DNA of 64,000 nt from Ditylenchus dipsaci (Eukaryota > Nematoda > Chromadorea > Rhabditida > Anguinidae). Below, piece after piece: positions 32,210 through 42,522 of this stretch. The DNA lies in NCBI GenBank assembly GCA_004194705.1, contig SADC01001379.1, positions 124,001-188,000 on the forward strand, in the 5' to 3' direction. How positions within the stretch are numbered: position 1 is the stretch's first letter; each line of letters starts with the position of its first letter. A program made the position numbers and the translations under genes. The notes under the pieces were generated by a model. It worked only from the letters and a program-made list of their open reading frames with translations, had not been told where the DNA came from and ran no database searches.

Positions 32210-33968
32210 GGTGAACTGGAGCGTATAGTTCAGAAATTTTATCAGAATTGGCATGTGATGCTAAAAAATTTGAGTTTTACCACAAAAGAGGAGGAAACCA
32301 GGCAACCTGAACTGGATCATCTAACCACAATAGAAATTTTTTATTTCTTTGCGTTTGTTTCCTGGACCATCATTGTTTTTACTTTTTATATTTTTTTATT
32401 TCAGCTTTTTGATCAGTATCTATCTATGGAGCGCTTTCCACTATATAACAGTCAAGGGATTTTGGCATGTTATTATTAGAGTATATTGATTTATATATTA
32501 ATTTTTTATATGTAGTTGGCTATATGGATGAGTTCAGTAGCTCTCAGGTGCGCCCGTTGGTTAGTCCTCAGTTTCTTTTGTATCTGATTCGTGTCTTCTA
32601 GGGGTCACAGCAAGTTCCGCCTCCACCGCCTCTTCAATCTTTGTCTCAGGTTTGCTACAAACCATCTTTCATTTGACTTTCTGACATCATCCTTTCAGTC
32701 TTCTGACGTCGCTCTTCAGCCGTCGAATGTCGATTCTTTTGGTTACCAGGTCCGGTCTGCTATTCATTGTTAGTATCTAATTCGTGTCATTTAGTGGTCG
32801 CAGCACGTTCCGCCGCCTCCGCCTGTTCCTTCTACGACTTCATATGTTTGTTATGATTATTCTGTTAGTTAGTTTCATGAAATTCAGTTTTTAGGCAACT
32901 AGCGTGGTTCCTCAACCGGTGCATGCTGGCTCTGTTGGCTATCAGGTCTAATTTGCTATTAAATTTTACTATCTGATTCATGTCTTCTAGGGGTCGCAGC
33001 ACGTTCCGCCTCCTCCACTGCTTCCTACTTCATCTCAGGTCTGCCATGATTTTTCTCTCATTTAACGTTATCACATCATCTTTTCAGTCTTCTGACATCA
33101 CTCTTCAGCCGTCGATTGTCGGATTTGTTGGTAATCAGGTGCGGTTCGCTATGTATGATTATTATCTGATCAGTGTCTTCTAGGGGTCGCAGCACGTTCC
33201 GCCGCCTCCGCATCTTTCTACTTCGTCTCAGGTTTGCTATGATTCCTCTCTCATTCAACTTCATCACATCGATTTTTAGTTTTCTGGCGTCAATCAGGCA
33301 CTGAATGTTGGTTCTGTCGGTAATCAGGTCCGATTTTCTATTTGTGGTTACTATCTAATTCATTTCTTCTAGCGGTCGCAGCACGTTACGCCTCCTCCGC
33401 CTCTTCCTACTTCATCTCAGGTCTGCCACAATTTTCTCTCATTAAACTTTTTCACATCATCTTTTCAGTCTTCTGACGTCGTTCTTCAGCCGTTGAATGT
33501 CGGATGTGTTGGTAATCAGGTCCGTTTTGCTATTTATGGCCACTATCTGATCAGTGTCTTCTAGGGTCACAGCACGTTCCGCCGCCTCTGCATCTTCCGC
33601 CTCCAACTTCTCTTACTTCACCTCAGGTTTGCTATAGCTACTCTCTAACTCGATTTTTCGACATTCGATTTTCAGGATTCTAGCGTGGTTCGTCTGCCCG
33701 TGAATGTCGGCTCTGTTGGTTACCAGGTTTTATTTGCTATTTTTTGTTATCTGATTTGCGTCTTTTTGTGTGTCATTTGTGTGTCTGAAAGATTTTTTTA
33801 GACAGCTCATCCTTCGTTGCAGCAGGTTATATGATTTTTTCATTTTTCCGCATAAATATTAACAACGTCAATTAGATGTGCTCTTGGCTAATTTCAGACT
33901 TGGATGTCATCAAGAAGAAAGTGCAAAATATGGATAAAGTTTTGCAAAGGATTCATCGTCGTCCATAA
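32210..33968 (+). CDS. One-pass membrane protein with a tail encoded by tandem exon pairs
   Basis: The exon readable first, 32210-32450, encodes a soluble stretch (GELERIVQKFYQNW, N-glycosylation site NLS) and a membrane segment (IFYFFAFVSWTIIVFTFYIFLF); its 5' start is not found. Then 32516-32547 (GYMDEFSSSQ) and six pairs of exons: type A, about 48 nt, GSQHVPPPPPLPTSSQ-like (32602, 32795, 32991, 33184, 33373, 33565) and type B, about 51 nt, SSDVALQPSNVGSVGYQ-like (32699, 32895, 33088, 33280, 33469, 33676). They are followed by 33802-33825 and a last exon from 33898. All cassette exons begin and end in phase 0, with 45-60-nt introns. The sixth A exon lacks one base (GG for GGG). In another register the last exon reads DLDVIKKKVQNMDKVLQRI, a likely coiled coil ending at 33968. 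The PPPPPLP motifs could bind profilin, EVH1 or SH3 domains. No known family was recognised. Confidence 0.68.
32602..33726 (+). repeat. Tandem array of about 193-bp units, each with two mini-exons
   Basis: Six units. Intron text is as conserved as exon text (TTCTAG before A exons, CATCATCTTTTCAG before B exons, GTTTGC or GTCTGC after A exons), so whole genomic units were duplicated, not exons alone. Units 2 and 6 are the most diverged. Confidence 0.8.
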
Positions 33969-34295
33969 AACACTTTCAGTCTTATTTTATTTTGTTGCCG
34001 TTTCATCATAAAGTTTTATTTGTTCACACTGTGTTTTATCACTATTGTAACTAACACTATTTTATCCCTCGCAATTTTATCCTTCACTCGGTAGGCCCTA
34101 ATCGCACGGCGCGTCGTTTACTCTACCTAAATTAAGTTTTTTAGCTTCTTTTTTGAATCTAAAATAATTTATTTCAAATCGTATAACTTATCCCTTATTT
34201 CAAATCTTTTTTTCACCAACTGTGAATAGAGTTTAGATCAAATCTTCTAAAAATATTTTGATAATCCAAACCCACAATAAGCAATATTCTTAAAG

Positions 34296-34460
34296 TGTGA
34301 CACACGAAAAAAGTTACGTTTTTTGTGTGTCATATTTTTTTGTGTGTCACACTTTTTTTGTGTCACACTTTTTATGGTTCACCTGTTCAAACTTTTGTAC
34401 CAGCCATTTTAAAAAACACACAAAAAAAGAGACACACAAATAACGTGTGACACACGAAAA
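34296..34460. repeat. Second TGTCACAC repeat block, both orientations
   Basis: Copies of GTGTGTCACACTTTTT and of the inverse AAAGTGTGACACACG surround a 100-nt core. It mirrors the block at 31640 across the exon-array gene. Confidence 0.6.
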
Positions 34461-34559
34461 ACGTGAGGTACAGCAAGAGGACTATTAGACAAAAGCACTG
34501 AGTGGATAAATTATTTCAAAGAAGCAGCCAGTTTTTGACCAACCACATAATTATCTAAA

Positions 34560-34960
34560 ATATCCGCACGAATTTTTGCGTACCTTGAATGACACAGGAC
34601 TGCCACCTCACGAGCCGCAACTAACTGTGGGATGCCCAGTAATGTTAACAAAAAACCTAAACATGGCAGCGGGCTTATGCAATGGAACCAGAATGACATT
34701 TGTTAACATGCACAAGAATATATTGGAGTGCAAATTTTTGACTGGCGAAAAGATTAGTGAAACTGTCATAATTCCAAATTCAAACTATCTATCGTAAAAT
34801 TTCTGTTCAAACTGTGCCGAAACAATTCCCTGTGAAACCTAGCTTCTCAATGACAATGAACAAGAGCCAATGACAAACGATTGACTTTGTTGGACTGGAT
34901 CTTACTGACCCGTGTTCTGTAAAAGTTGCGGTAAACCAAAAATATGGTAACAAGATCAAG
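34560..34960 (+). pseudogene. Pif1/Helitron-type helicase C-terminal fragment
   Basis: Reads FLRTLNDTGLPPHEPQLTVG, CPVMLTKNLNMAAGLCNGTR and ILECKFLTGEK, matching the segment before the last helicase motif of Pif1 proteins encoded by Helitrons. After a stop, FPVKPSFSMTMNKSQ-stop-QTIDFVGLDLTDP corresponds to the conserved NKSQGQT motif with Gly replaced by a stop codon. Walker motifs and a Rep domain are absent. A decayed transposon remnant. Confidence 0.72.
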
Positions 34961-35443
34961 AATATCGTTTAGCGAGAAATTTTACTGGAAGAAACTGAAG
35001 AATAATTTCTAGACAAAAAAAACAAAAGTCTTCTCCGCATCGGGAGGGCAGGCTGACCCACTGTCAGCGAGTAGGGACGAACAGGGTATTTTCGGTGTTC
35101 ATATTGAGGTTCGTTCTGACAAGTTCCCGCCTCTACTTTTTAACAGCAATTGATATAAATTAAAACAACCGTGAAATTTAACCGATACATTAAATGAGCA
35201 ACCAGAAAACCGGCACAAAGCTGTAACTGATCGGAAGAATAGACTTGCAACTAGAAAAAAGAGCGTAGCTAAAAAAAATAGTCGACGAAAAAATCTTAAT
35301 AATTTTTAACAAAAATATTTGGAAACGCGCCAAAAAATCATCATAAGGGTGCAATTTTTCATTGACGTATTTTTTGGCGCCTGTATAGGCGCCTGTTCGG
35401 CTAGTGAAACAATATTAAGCAAGAAAATTATTTATTAGTATTG

Positions 35444-38400
35444 TTAAAAATGATCACACAACAATATAAAGTAAATAAGTGACAAGAAAGACAGGATGAA
35501 GTTTTTATATGTTGAAGCAGCAGAAGATTCAACTGGAATGCTAGGCAGTGTGTATTTAGGGCATTCCCCATTAACAATAGTGCAGTTGTCGCCTTTTCGC
35601 AAACAGTCCAAGTCTCCTAGCTTACAATCTTGCGGGCAAACTGCGTATACTGCAAAAAAAGTTATTGAGCTTAGATCTAAAAGGTGTATATCTTCAGCTC
35701 AGATATTACTCAAGTCAAATGATTTTTTAAAAATTACGACTTATTGACCAGAATTTTCTAAATGTTTCGATTAACAATAGTTTATTTTTTCAAAATGATA
35801 ACACCATCACGTAGCCCTCCTTATCTAGTTTCTAACTTTGTATTGTTTGTTGCAACATCTTTTTAAAATTCAGCACGAAAAGAGGAAAGTTTGAATCAAA
35901 TCATTTTTCCGAATTGCTTCATATTTCGAGGCGTCTTTGCTAGTTTGTGAAAAGATGTTGCAACAAACAGTACGCTGTTAGAAATCAGAAGAGCAGGGCT
36001 ACGTGATGGTGTCATCGCTTTGAAAAAATGGCAAGTATACATGCTGCTGTAACTAAAAGAAAAAAACAAGGCACTTTTCATCCAGAACAAGGCAGATATA
36101 AGATTTATCGGCGCTACTCGGTTATACAGGTGTGTATATTATCAATTTGATTGTCCGTGCACACCTTCCATTCCAGCGAACACACCACCGCTCTACAGCT
36201 AAATAATTTTCAAGCAAAGATGACCATTAATATACCTTCTGATATCTGGCTGGAAGTACTGACTTATTTGGAAGCAAAAGATGTCAAAATTTGATTTATC
36301 TGTCTAACTTGGCCTTTTCTCGACTTATTGTTTACCATGCCAAGAAAAAGGGATATATGAAGGTAGGCACCCACGTTATTTCAGGGGCGTTACTTATTGA
36401 CCAGAATTTTCTAAATGTTTCGAGCGAGCGAGTGAGGACTGGGAGTGCGGATTGTTAATTTTTTTAACATTTTTTAGTTGATACTAACTCGACCAATAGC
36501 ACATTTGCTAGCCCTGAATCTCAGCTACAAGATGGCACCAACAGAATAATTTTGAAAAATAAAAAAAAAATAACGGCCATTTCTGAGTGAAGATTGTTGA
36601 AAATACAGTCCGCTATTGTGTATGAGACATAAACATTCGCGTTTTTTGGCCAAAATGGTGCTGCCGGTTCGATCCCACGTGGTGGCATACTATTTTTTTT
36701 GGCTTGCTTGACCAATGTCTAGAAGTAATTGGGGTCGCTGATTCCTAACCTGGCGCTAAAAAGTCAAATTACCCCTAGAACTGGTCAAAGAAGCAAAAAT
36801 AACTAGTGTGCAACCAGGCGGCGTCGAACTCGAGCACCATTTTGGGCCATAAAAACGCCATTGCTCCACCAAGGCGAATTTGCAAACCTAAATGGAGTTC
36901 AGCATACGCTGTTCTACTTGTTGTCGCGAATGGGCGCACTGGGGTGACCTGTATCAAGAATTGTGCAAATTCAAAAAGATATTAGAAAATGTATGTAAAA
37001 AAATTAACGAGTTTATTTTTTAGACTGTGGTTTTTGTAAGTTTTAAACATGTTCGATCCCACGTGGTGGCATGCTATGTTGCAAATCTTAATCCAACGTG
37101 TGAATAATTTTTTTAAAAATGATTTTGAAAATAATTTCGATAATTCTGAAAAAAATCGTAAATTCAAGTTGTATATGTAGAAATTTATGGCACATGATTT
37201 TGATCATGCAGAACTTCTTAACTCCCGGAGCTGTTTTCACCGACTTCGTCAGAAATCGAAGGAAAAGGAGCCGCACCATTATGTTCCGCAGATGCTGTTC
37301 TACCTGTTGTCACAGATAAGCGTCTCAGGGCTTCCTGTGTTAAAAAACAAAGAAAACTTGAAATTTTTTTGCCAGCAATACAGTAGTACACCAAGTTCAA
37401 ATACCAAGGAACTTTTAAGAGAGAAAAAAAACTAGCAGCAGGGCTTGACTTTGTTTGATCCACGTTTTCATTGCCTATTGAGTTTTTTGCTTTTCAGTAG
37501 TCAAAAGCAGAAGAAAGGGCGGATGAGGTGGTCATTTTTTAAGCGCATCCTCATTGAACGCCCTTTTTTGGATATAGAGCATGGGTGAATAAAAAATTGA
37601 CTTTTCGATTAAAAAAACTTTATGACAGTTAAAATGGCGACAGAACCAAGCAGTTGCGATACTAATCGATTTCTCAACTCCTCAGTTTTTCAAAAAAGTT
37701 CAGGTTTACCGAGTCAACTAATTTTTTAGCTGAAATACCTGAGTTAATGTCGTTGGCATTCAAGTTGGCTGTCACTCGTAAATCACGGAACACCATCTGA
37801 GTATCTGCGAAGTGGAGTGTGGAGTTGGAACAAAGAAAGTTGGAAGCATGTTTACTTTTAGCATACCAGTTAGTTTCAAGCGAGGAATATTCAGGTGTTT
37901 TAATAAAAACTTGGCTAAATTTAAAGCCTGAAATAGTTTGTTAAATTTTTGAATTTATAAATCAATAAATTGCATACCACTCACAAACATGTCCCAGTAG
38001 CGAGACTTTAGAGCATAGCTGCTGAGTATAAATCCTTCTGCTGTGATGTCGGTAGCTTGTTGTTTGCGGAAATTTAGCAAAGCTTCCAAGGATGTGTGCT
38101 AGGCTGACTATTTCCGGTAGATTTAAGAATTATTTCAGGAGTAAATTCCACAAAAACACCCAGGTCTCCTTTTTTGGCTACAAATCCGTTGCCATATATA
38201 GTAGTAATTGGGAGGCTTTCTGCTACCTCTGCTGTGGGTGCCAACTAAAATTTCGTGCATTGATTGTTTTCAATAATTAATATTTTCCCTCTTACAAGGG
38301 AACATATCAAACCGTACAATCCTATTTTAAACTCTAACTCTAACTCGAAGGTGTTCACGTACATCGAGTTAGAGTTCGAGGTCGCGCTTGAACGTGCTTA

Positions 38401-40839
38401 TGTATATAGCTCAGATGGCTCAGAATTTCGCCCTGAGCGGTCAAAAGCCACTAAAAGTTAGTTTTCAGGCCGTTTACTACAAGGGAATCCGAGTTATATG
38501 CATCATCACCTTCAAATTCGACCTCGAACTCGAGGTACGTCAACACCCTCGAGTTAGAGTTCGAGTTCGGATCAGAGGTGTTCACGTAATCAAAAACCCG
38601 AACTTTAACTCGAACAACGTAAACAAGCCATTACATTATCATGTTTCTGTTTTTCGCCTCTCTTCGTAAAAATATTCTTCTGATGCATCGGCAAAACTAA
38701 GCACCGCATGATCATCAGAATGCTGTTTTGTATAATGACTGGCAAAATCGAACGCTCTATAAGCTTTCAACCGTCTCTTAATTGTTTCACCTTCACTGCC
38801 CTTCACTACATTTCTTTTCGGTTCTTTCAACCTCGGCAAAAAAGATCCAAGAATTCAATTGTAGCTCATCGTACCCTCTTATTAAGGAATTTGGCGCTTT
38901 TATTTTTGGCAACTTCCATTGCTGATTTCTTCTAGTTCAAAGTAATCAAACCTCACTCTTTTTCAGTACTTATTGCTCAATTTGCAAAAAACGGATAAAT
39001 TTACATTTTAGAGACAGCAATTTCAATACAATTAGAAAATATACACTTTATCGAGAGCTGTTTTCTTTGTCGGGACCGCAAAAAATATACACTATATCGA
39101 GAGTTACACTGTATCGAGAGTGCACTATATCGAAGGTATGGTTCCTTATGTTTTTAAATTAACCAACCAAGGCGTAAAAAACATACACTGTATCGAGAGT
39201 TACACTATATCGAGAGTGCACTATATCGAGAGTAGACTGTATTTGAAAATTTAATATTTTTAGCCGAACAGACATAAAAAATCGACGCTACTGGAATATA
39301 CCCCCCCTCCTCCCCAAAAAGCTACTGTAATATACCCTCCCCCAATAATTTTTCAGGTACCCCAAAAACAATACTTTTTTTTTGGAAAAATGGTGAAATT
39401 GTTACGTGTTGTCCCTGAGCTTGATGCCTACGCCCCGAAGCCTAAGGGTGACTGGAAGATTCGGAAGATTTAGCCTAATTCGCCTAAGTCTTTAGCCTGA
39501 TTCAGCCTAAGCCTAATTACTAAGCCTAAAAATTATTGGGGGTGTTTATATTACAGGAGGGTTTTTTTAGGGGAGGGTGTATATTACAGAAGCGCCAAAA
39601 AATCTAGTATCGAGGCTCGAGGAGTATCAAACCTAGAACTGCCTTGCCCCTGTTTATTTTCGACAAAATATTTTTCTGCAGTCAAACCTCGATGTATGGG
39701 CATTTTTTGAAGTTAGATCGCAAGCTGGGTTCGACACCTTTTCAAACATTTATTGAAAAAATGTTTGACCCAAGTCTGGTTTGAACTTTTAGAGGCATCA
39801 CCATATTGAGGTATGGCCGTGAAAAATATGTTTTGAAAATGCACATGGCATATTTTCATATGTTTCTTGAGTCTCCATATCAGATTTTTTTGTTTGTTCG
39901 CCAAAAAATATATTGGAAACTTATACAGTAAATATGATTTTTGTGAGATTTTTAGTGCGTTTTATTAAAAGAACGAAAAAAGTTTTGGGTTGGCCAGAAA
40001 GTAATGCAGTTTTTTTCATAAAGATTCTGTACTAATGTCCAATATTTGTGACATAGTATATTTTTCCTTTTATACAGTGCCTTTCCTAACGATAAGACAC
40101 CTCCATGCACAGCATTTTATAGAGGAAAAGCTTTTTTAGTCATTATTCAGTTTGTACACTTTCACAATAAAATATTGAAATAATAAATTGAAAATAATTA
40201 TACCTCAACATTAATTGCCACAGGTAAAATGTCGGTGGTGTAAACTATTCCTGCCACACTTGTAATTGTGTTAATAGTAAAATTTGCCTGAAATATTTGT
40301 AATATATTACTTATAATAATGTACAGTATAATCATGGAAATTCCCCTTGTCTGAAATTTTCGGTTTATTAAACCTTTTTACACCAGACCACCGTGAGCAT
40401 GATCCTTCAATCTGGGGCAAGGTGTGGAATGCGTCGCAGTCCATCTATTTGTACGGAATTTTGCGAAAAGGCCCCAATTTTTAAATTCTTTTTCAAATTG
40501 GTCTTAAAAATCGTGTCAAAGCATGAGGACAGCTTAAAAAAAGTCCGGCATTACAGTGCGCACCCAGGCGCCCAGCCCCGGGGCATGAAGAGGTGCCTAG
40601 GCGCTATTCAGGCGTCAGTCGTCGTTTATCGAAGCTATGTATTGCTGGTGGCTGTTTTTCAAATAACTCACCTCTACATCGATTCCTGCTAAAATTAACC
40701 CTGGGTTTATTTTGCCCGTAATACTAGAAGTTGTCAAATGCAAAGAGTAATTTGTAGCCAAATCTTTAAAATCGATCACCAAGCCATGTAAAAAAGCCAA
40801 GTTGCTTGCAATAAACCCAAATATTAGCAAATTAAACAT
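35444..40839 (-). CDS. Secreted, probably GPI-anchored protein (paralog B)
   Basis: Exons 40839-40672, 40287-40204, 38244-37978, 37927-37739 and 35649-35444 correspond one to one with paralog A at 27274-29951; the first two are the same length (168 and 84 nt). Signal peptide MFNLLIFGFIASNLAFLHG; ectodomain with NYSLHLTTSS and NFLCSNSTLHF; Cys module CPQDCKLGDLDCLRKGDNC; hydrophobic end NFILSFLSLIYFILL after ESSAAS, as expected for GPI attachment. The third exon is one base short (TGCTAAATTT where TGCTTAAATTT is expected), creating a stop; all other exons are clean. Introns two and four have grown to about 2 kb through insertions, including an F-box gene copy on the other strand and SINEs. The upstream 250 nt resemble those of paralog A. 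Confidence 0.72.
35791..36023. repeat. Inverted-repeat MITE in the last intron of paralog B
   Basis: Ends ACACCATCACGTAGCCCT and exact inverse, inner GTTTGTTGCAACATCTTTT in both arms. 0.23 kb. Confidence 0.6.
36220..36549 (+). pseudogene. Short F-box protein, one base out of frame
   Basis: Two exons, 36220-36362 and 36478-36549. The start MTINIPSDIWLEVLTYLEAK is a typical F-box opening (Skp1-binding adaptor of ubiquitin ligases). One missing A near 36290 breaks the frame; past it the text continues LSNLAFSRLIVYHAKKKGYM, and the second exon adds LILTRPIAHLLALNLSYKM and a stop. The total of about 72 residues is far shorter than functional F-box proteins, so the substrate-binding part is lost. 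It lies on the opposite strand inside an intron of paralog B. Confidence 0.6.
36610..36700 (+). repeat. tRNA-derived SINE copy
   Basis: Contains GCCGGTTCGATCCCACGTGG, a canonical B box, preceded by GTTTTTTGGCCAAAATGGTG shared with the inverted copy at 36790. A third B-box fragment (GTTCGATCCCACGTGGTGGC) is at about 37052. Confidence 0.5.
36790..36890 (-). repeat. tRNA-derived SINE copy, inverted
   Basis: On the minus strand: A-box-like TTGGTGGAGCAATGGCG, then GTTTTTATGGCCCAAAATGG and B-box-like GAGTTCGACGCCGCC. Homologous to the copy at 36610. Confidence 0.5.
38331..38600. repeat. Inverted repeat of CTCGAACTCTAACTC words
   Basis: CTAACTCGAAGGTGTTCACG near the left and the inverse GTTCGAGTTCGG..AGGTGTTCACG near the right, with GAGTTAGAGTTCGAG repeated at least twice. 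Confidence 0.45.
38639..38919 (-). pseudogene. Unrecognised coding-like sequence in three registers
   Basis: From an ATG at 38919 it reads MEVAKNKSAKFLNKR, then in the next frame YDELQLNSWIFFAEVERTEK, then in the third TIKRRLKAYRAFDFASHYTK and ASEEYFYEERRKTET before a stop. The low-complexity-free, charged text in all three parts suggests a once-continuous protein with two indels. The family was not recognised. It sits inside intron two of paralog B. Confidence 0.35.
39040..39242. repeat. Cluster of ACACTATATCGAGAG repeats (decayed pogo-like)
   Basis: At least seven copies of TATATCGAGAGTT/GC words ending in AGACTGTA, resembling the TATCGAG termini of the pogo-like family. Confidence 0.45.
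39290..39600. repeat. Inverted repeat with TACCCTCCC / GGGAGGGTGTATATTAC arms
   Basis: Left GGAATATACCCCCCCTCCTC and CTGTAATATACCCTCCCCC; right GTTTATATTACAGGAGGG and GTGTATATTACAG. Core contains AAGCCTAA repeats. Family not recognised. Confidence 0.4.
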
Positions 40840-41943
40840 TGTTTTGGCAGGAAACTACCACTATAAATTTTGTTGACCAAAGAAATGACAATTGATATCA
40901 CTTTGTAAGCTTTTATACTTTTGGAGTTTCGGCTTAATAAATTGATAAGACTTTTTTTTGCTCAAGTTGACGTTTGCACATAATCCAAGAAAAAGATTAT
41001 TTGTGTGTTGTGCCCCCTGTGACTAAGTTACTTTGGGCGCACCTTTTTTTTGTCGACGTTCAATGAAATTGAAGAGCCATGAAAATGAGTCATTTTCGTC
41101 AAAGATTGATTTCATTTCGCAATCTATATCTTGACTAAATTGATAAGTACTAATTTTGCCAGACTCTGCCTGTACAAGCCAAACTTTTTTTTGCAAACGG
41201 TGTTTGGAAAACGCGATTTGAAAACAGAAAATTTGAAGCTGTCAAATTGTTTTTTAGCTAAATTAATTAAACACTTCACGATGAACATACTTTCTGAACT
41301 TCACGTTTGCAAGCCAAATCACAAAAATAGAGCTTCTATGCCCTGTCATAACTGTCTATTCAATAAATAAAGATGTTTCATTACTTTCTCCGGTCTTTTT
41401 TCGGCCCTATTATTTGCGGCTCGTCAAAACAGTTTCACTGTGACGCGTTGCTTTTCGGATTTAGTGTTCAAAGCTGGATACTCCTGTAGTCTGGGTACGC
41501 ATTTCATAATTTTTCGTATATATTTTATGCGCTAAAAACGAAAAAAAAATAATCTAACACTTTTCTGATTAAAAAACAGTTGTTTGAAAATAAGAAATTG
41601 ACCAAAATTTTACCAAAACAAACCCAAGGGATAAAACTGGAATTCAGTATGGGTGCTATTGTGGGATTTGAGTGTTCACATATAGAGTGTGATTGCGATT
41701 GTGGAAGTGAGTCTGCCTTTAATGTGTTTCAGATGCAAAGTTTTGCAATTTTTTTTAAATTTCGATTTTAGTTTGATGCTTAATGCCTGTATTAGTTTCA
41801 TAATCTACTTATGTTGCACTGCTTTAAGTTTTTTTGATAACATAAACCTCTTTAGTTTCTTATTTCAATGAATTTTATTACTGATAAACATTTTGAACAA
41901 AAGAAGAAAGGTACAAGAAAGCAGCTAAATCTTTTTTTAATAA
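40840..41943. other. 5' flank of paralog B and spacer
   Basis: The first 250 nt resemble the upstream region of paralog A (TTTATAGT near the start, GACTAAG, GCGCACCTT). The rest holds no recognised gene. Confidence 0.45.
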
Positions 41944-42147
41944 TACCGTATTTTCTCTAATTCCGCCCCTCTCTACTTTGAGGGTCAATATCTTTTTTTA
42001 CAAAACATTTTATCACCACTGATTGTCTACCGATACTACTTTTTAGATTTTGAATTTTCAAGCGAAAATCTAAAAATCGATTAAAATTTTTTCCGATTTT
42101 GGAGGGCTTAAAAATTCGGCCCGGGCGGAATCAGAAAAAATACGGCA
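41944..42147. mobile_element. ACCGTATTT-family MITE
   Basis: Left TACCGTATTTTCTCTAATTC then CGCCCCTC; right inverse GGGCGGAATCAGAAAAAATA then CGG. 204 bp, downstream of the Deltex gene. Confidence 0.65.
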
Positions 42148-42522
42148 TATTACTTTTGCATAATTATATATAATTGAGAATTTACACAATTGCAGAAGGT
42201 AGATTACGAAAAATTGTAAAAAGGTAAATTGTGGTAAATCGCTAGTTTACCAAGGAAATAATATCCTTTAAAGATGAAAATCCCGGTCCGTTTTCTGACC
42301 GGCATTCCAGTCTAAATCAGACCGAAATTTTTAGCTGCTAAGGGTATAATTACTTTGGTAAAAATTCGTTTTACACAACTTTTTCGTCCATTTTACGCAG
42401 AATTTAATATTGTGCAGAATGACACAAAAGACATTTAACAAAATTGCAAAAATAACAAAAATATTTAAGAATCCAGGTTACAACTCAGAAAAAAAATTGG
42501 GCCAACTCTCCTAAGCATTGTT

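Noticed and set aside
31647..32228. Long Cys-His-Thr-Phe-Val repeat frames on the plus strand
   Set aside because: They are translations of the TGTCACA minisatellite in different registers; all registers look alike and no splice or start signal supports them.
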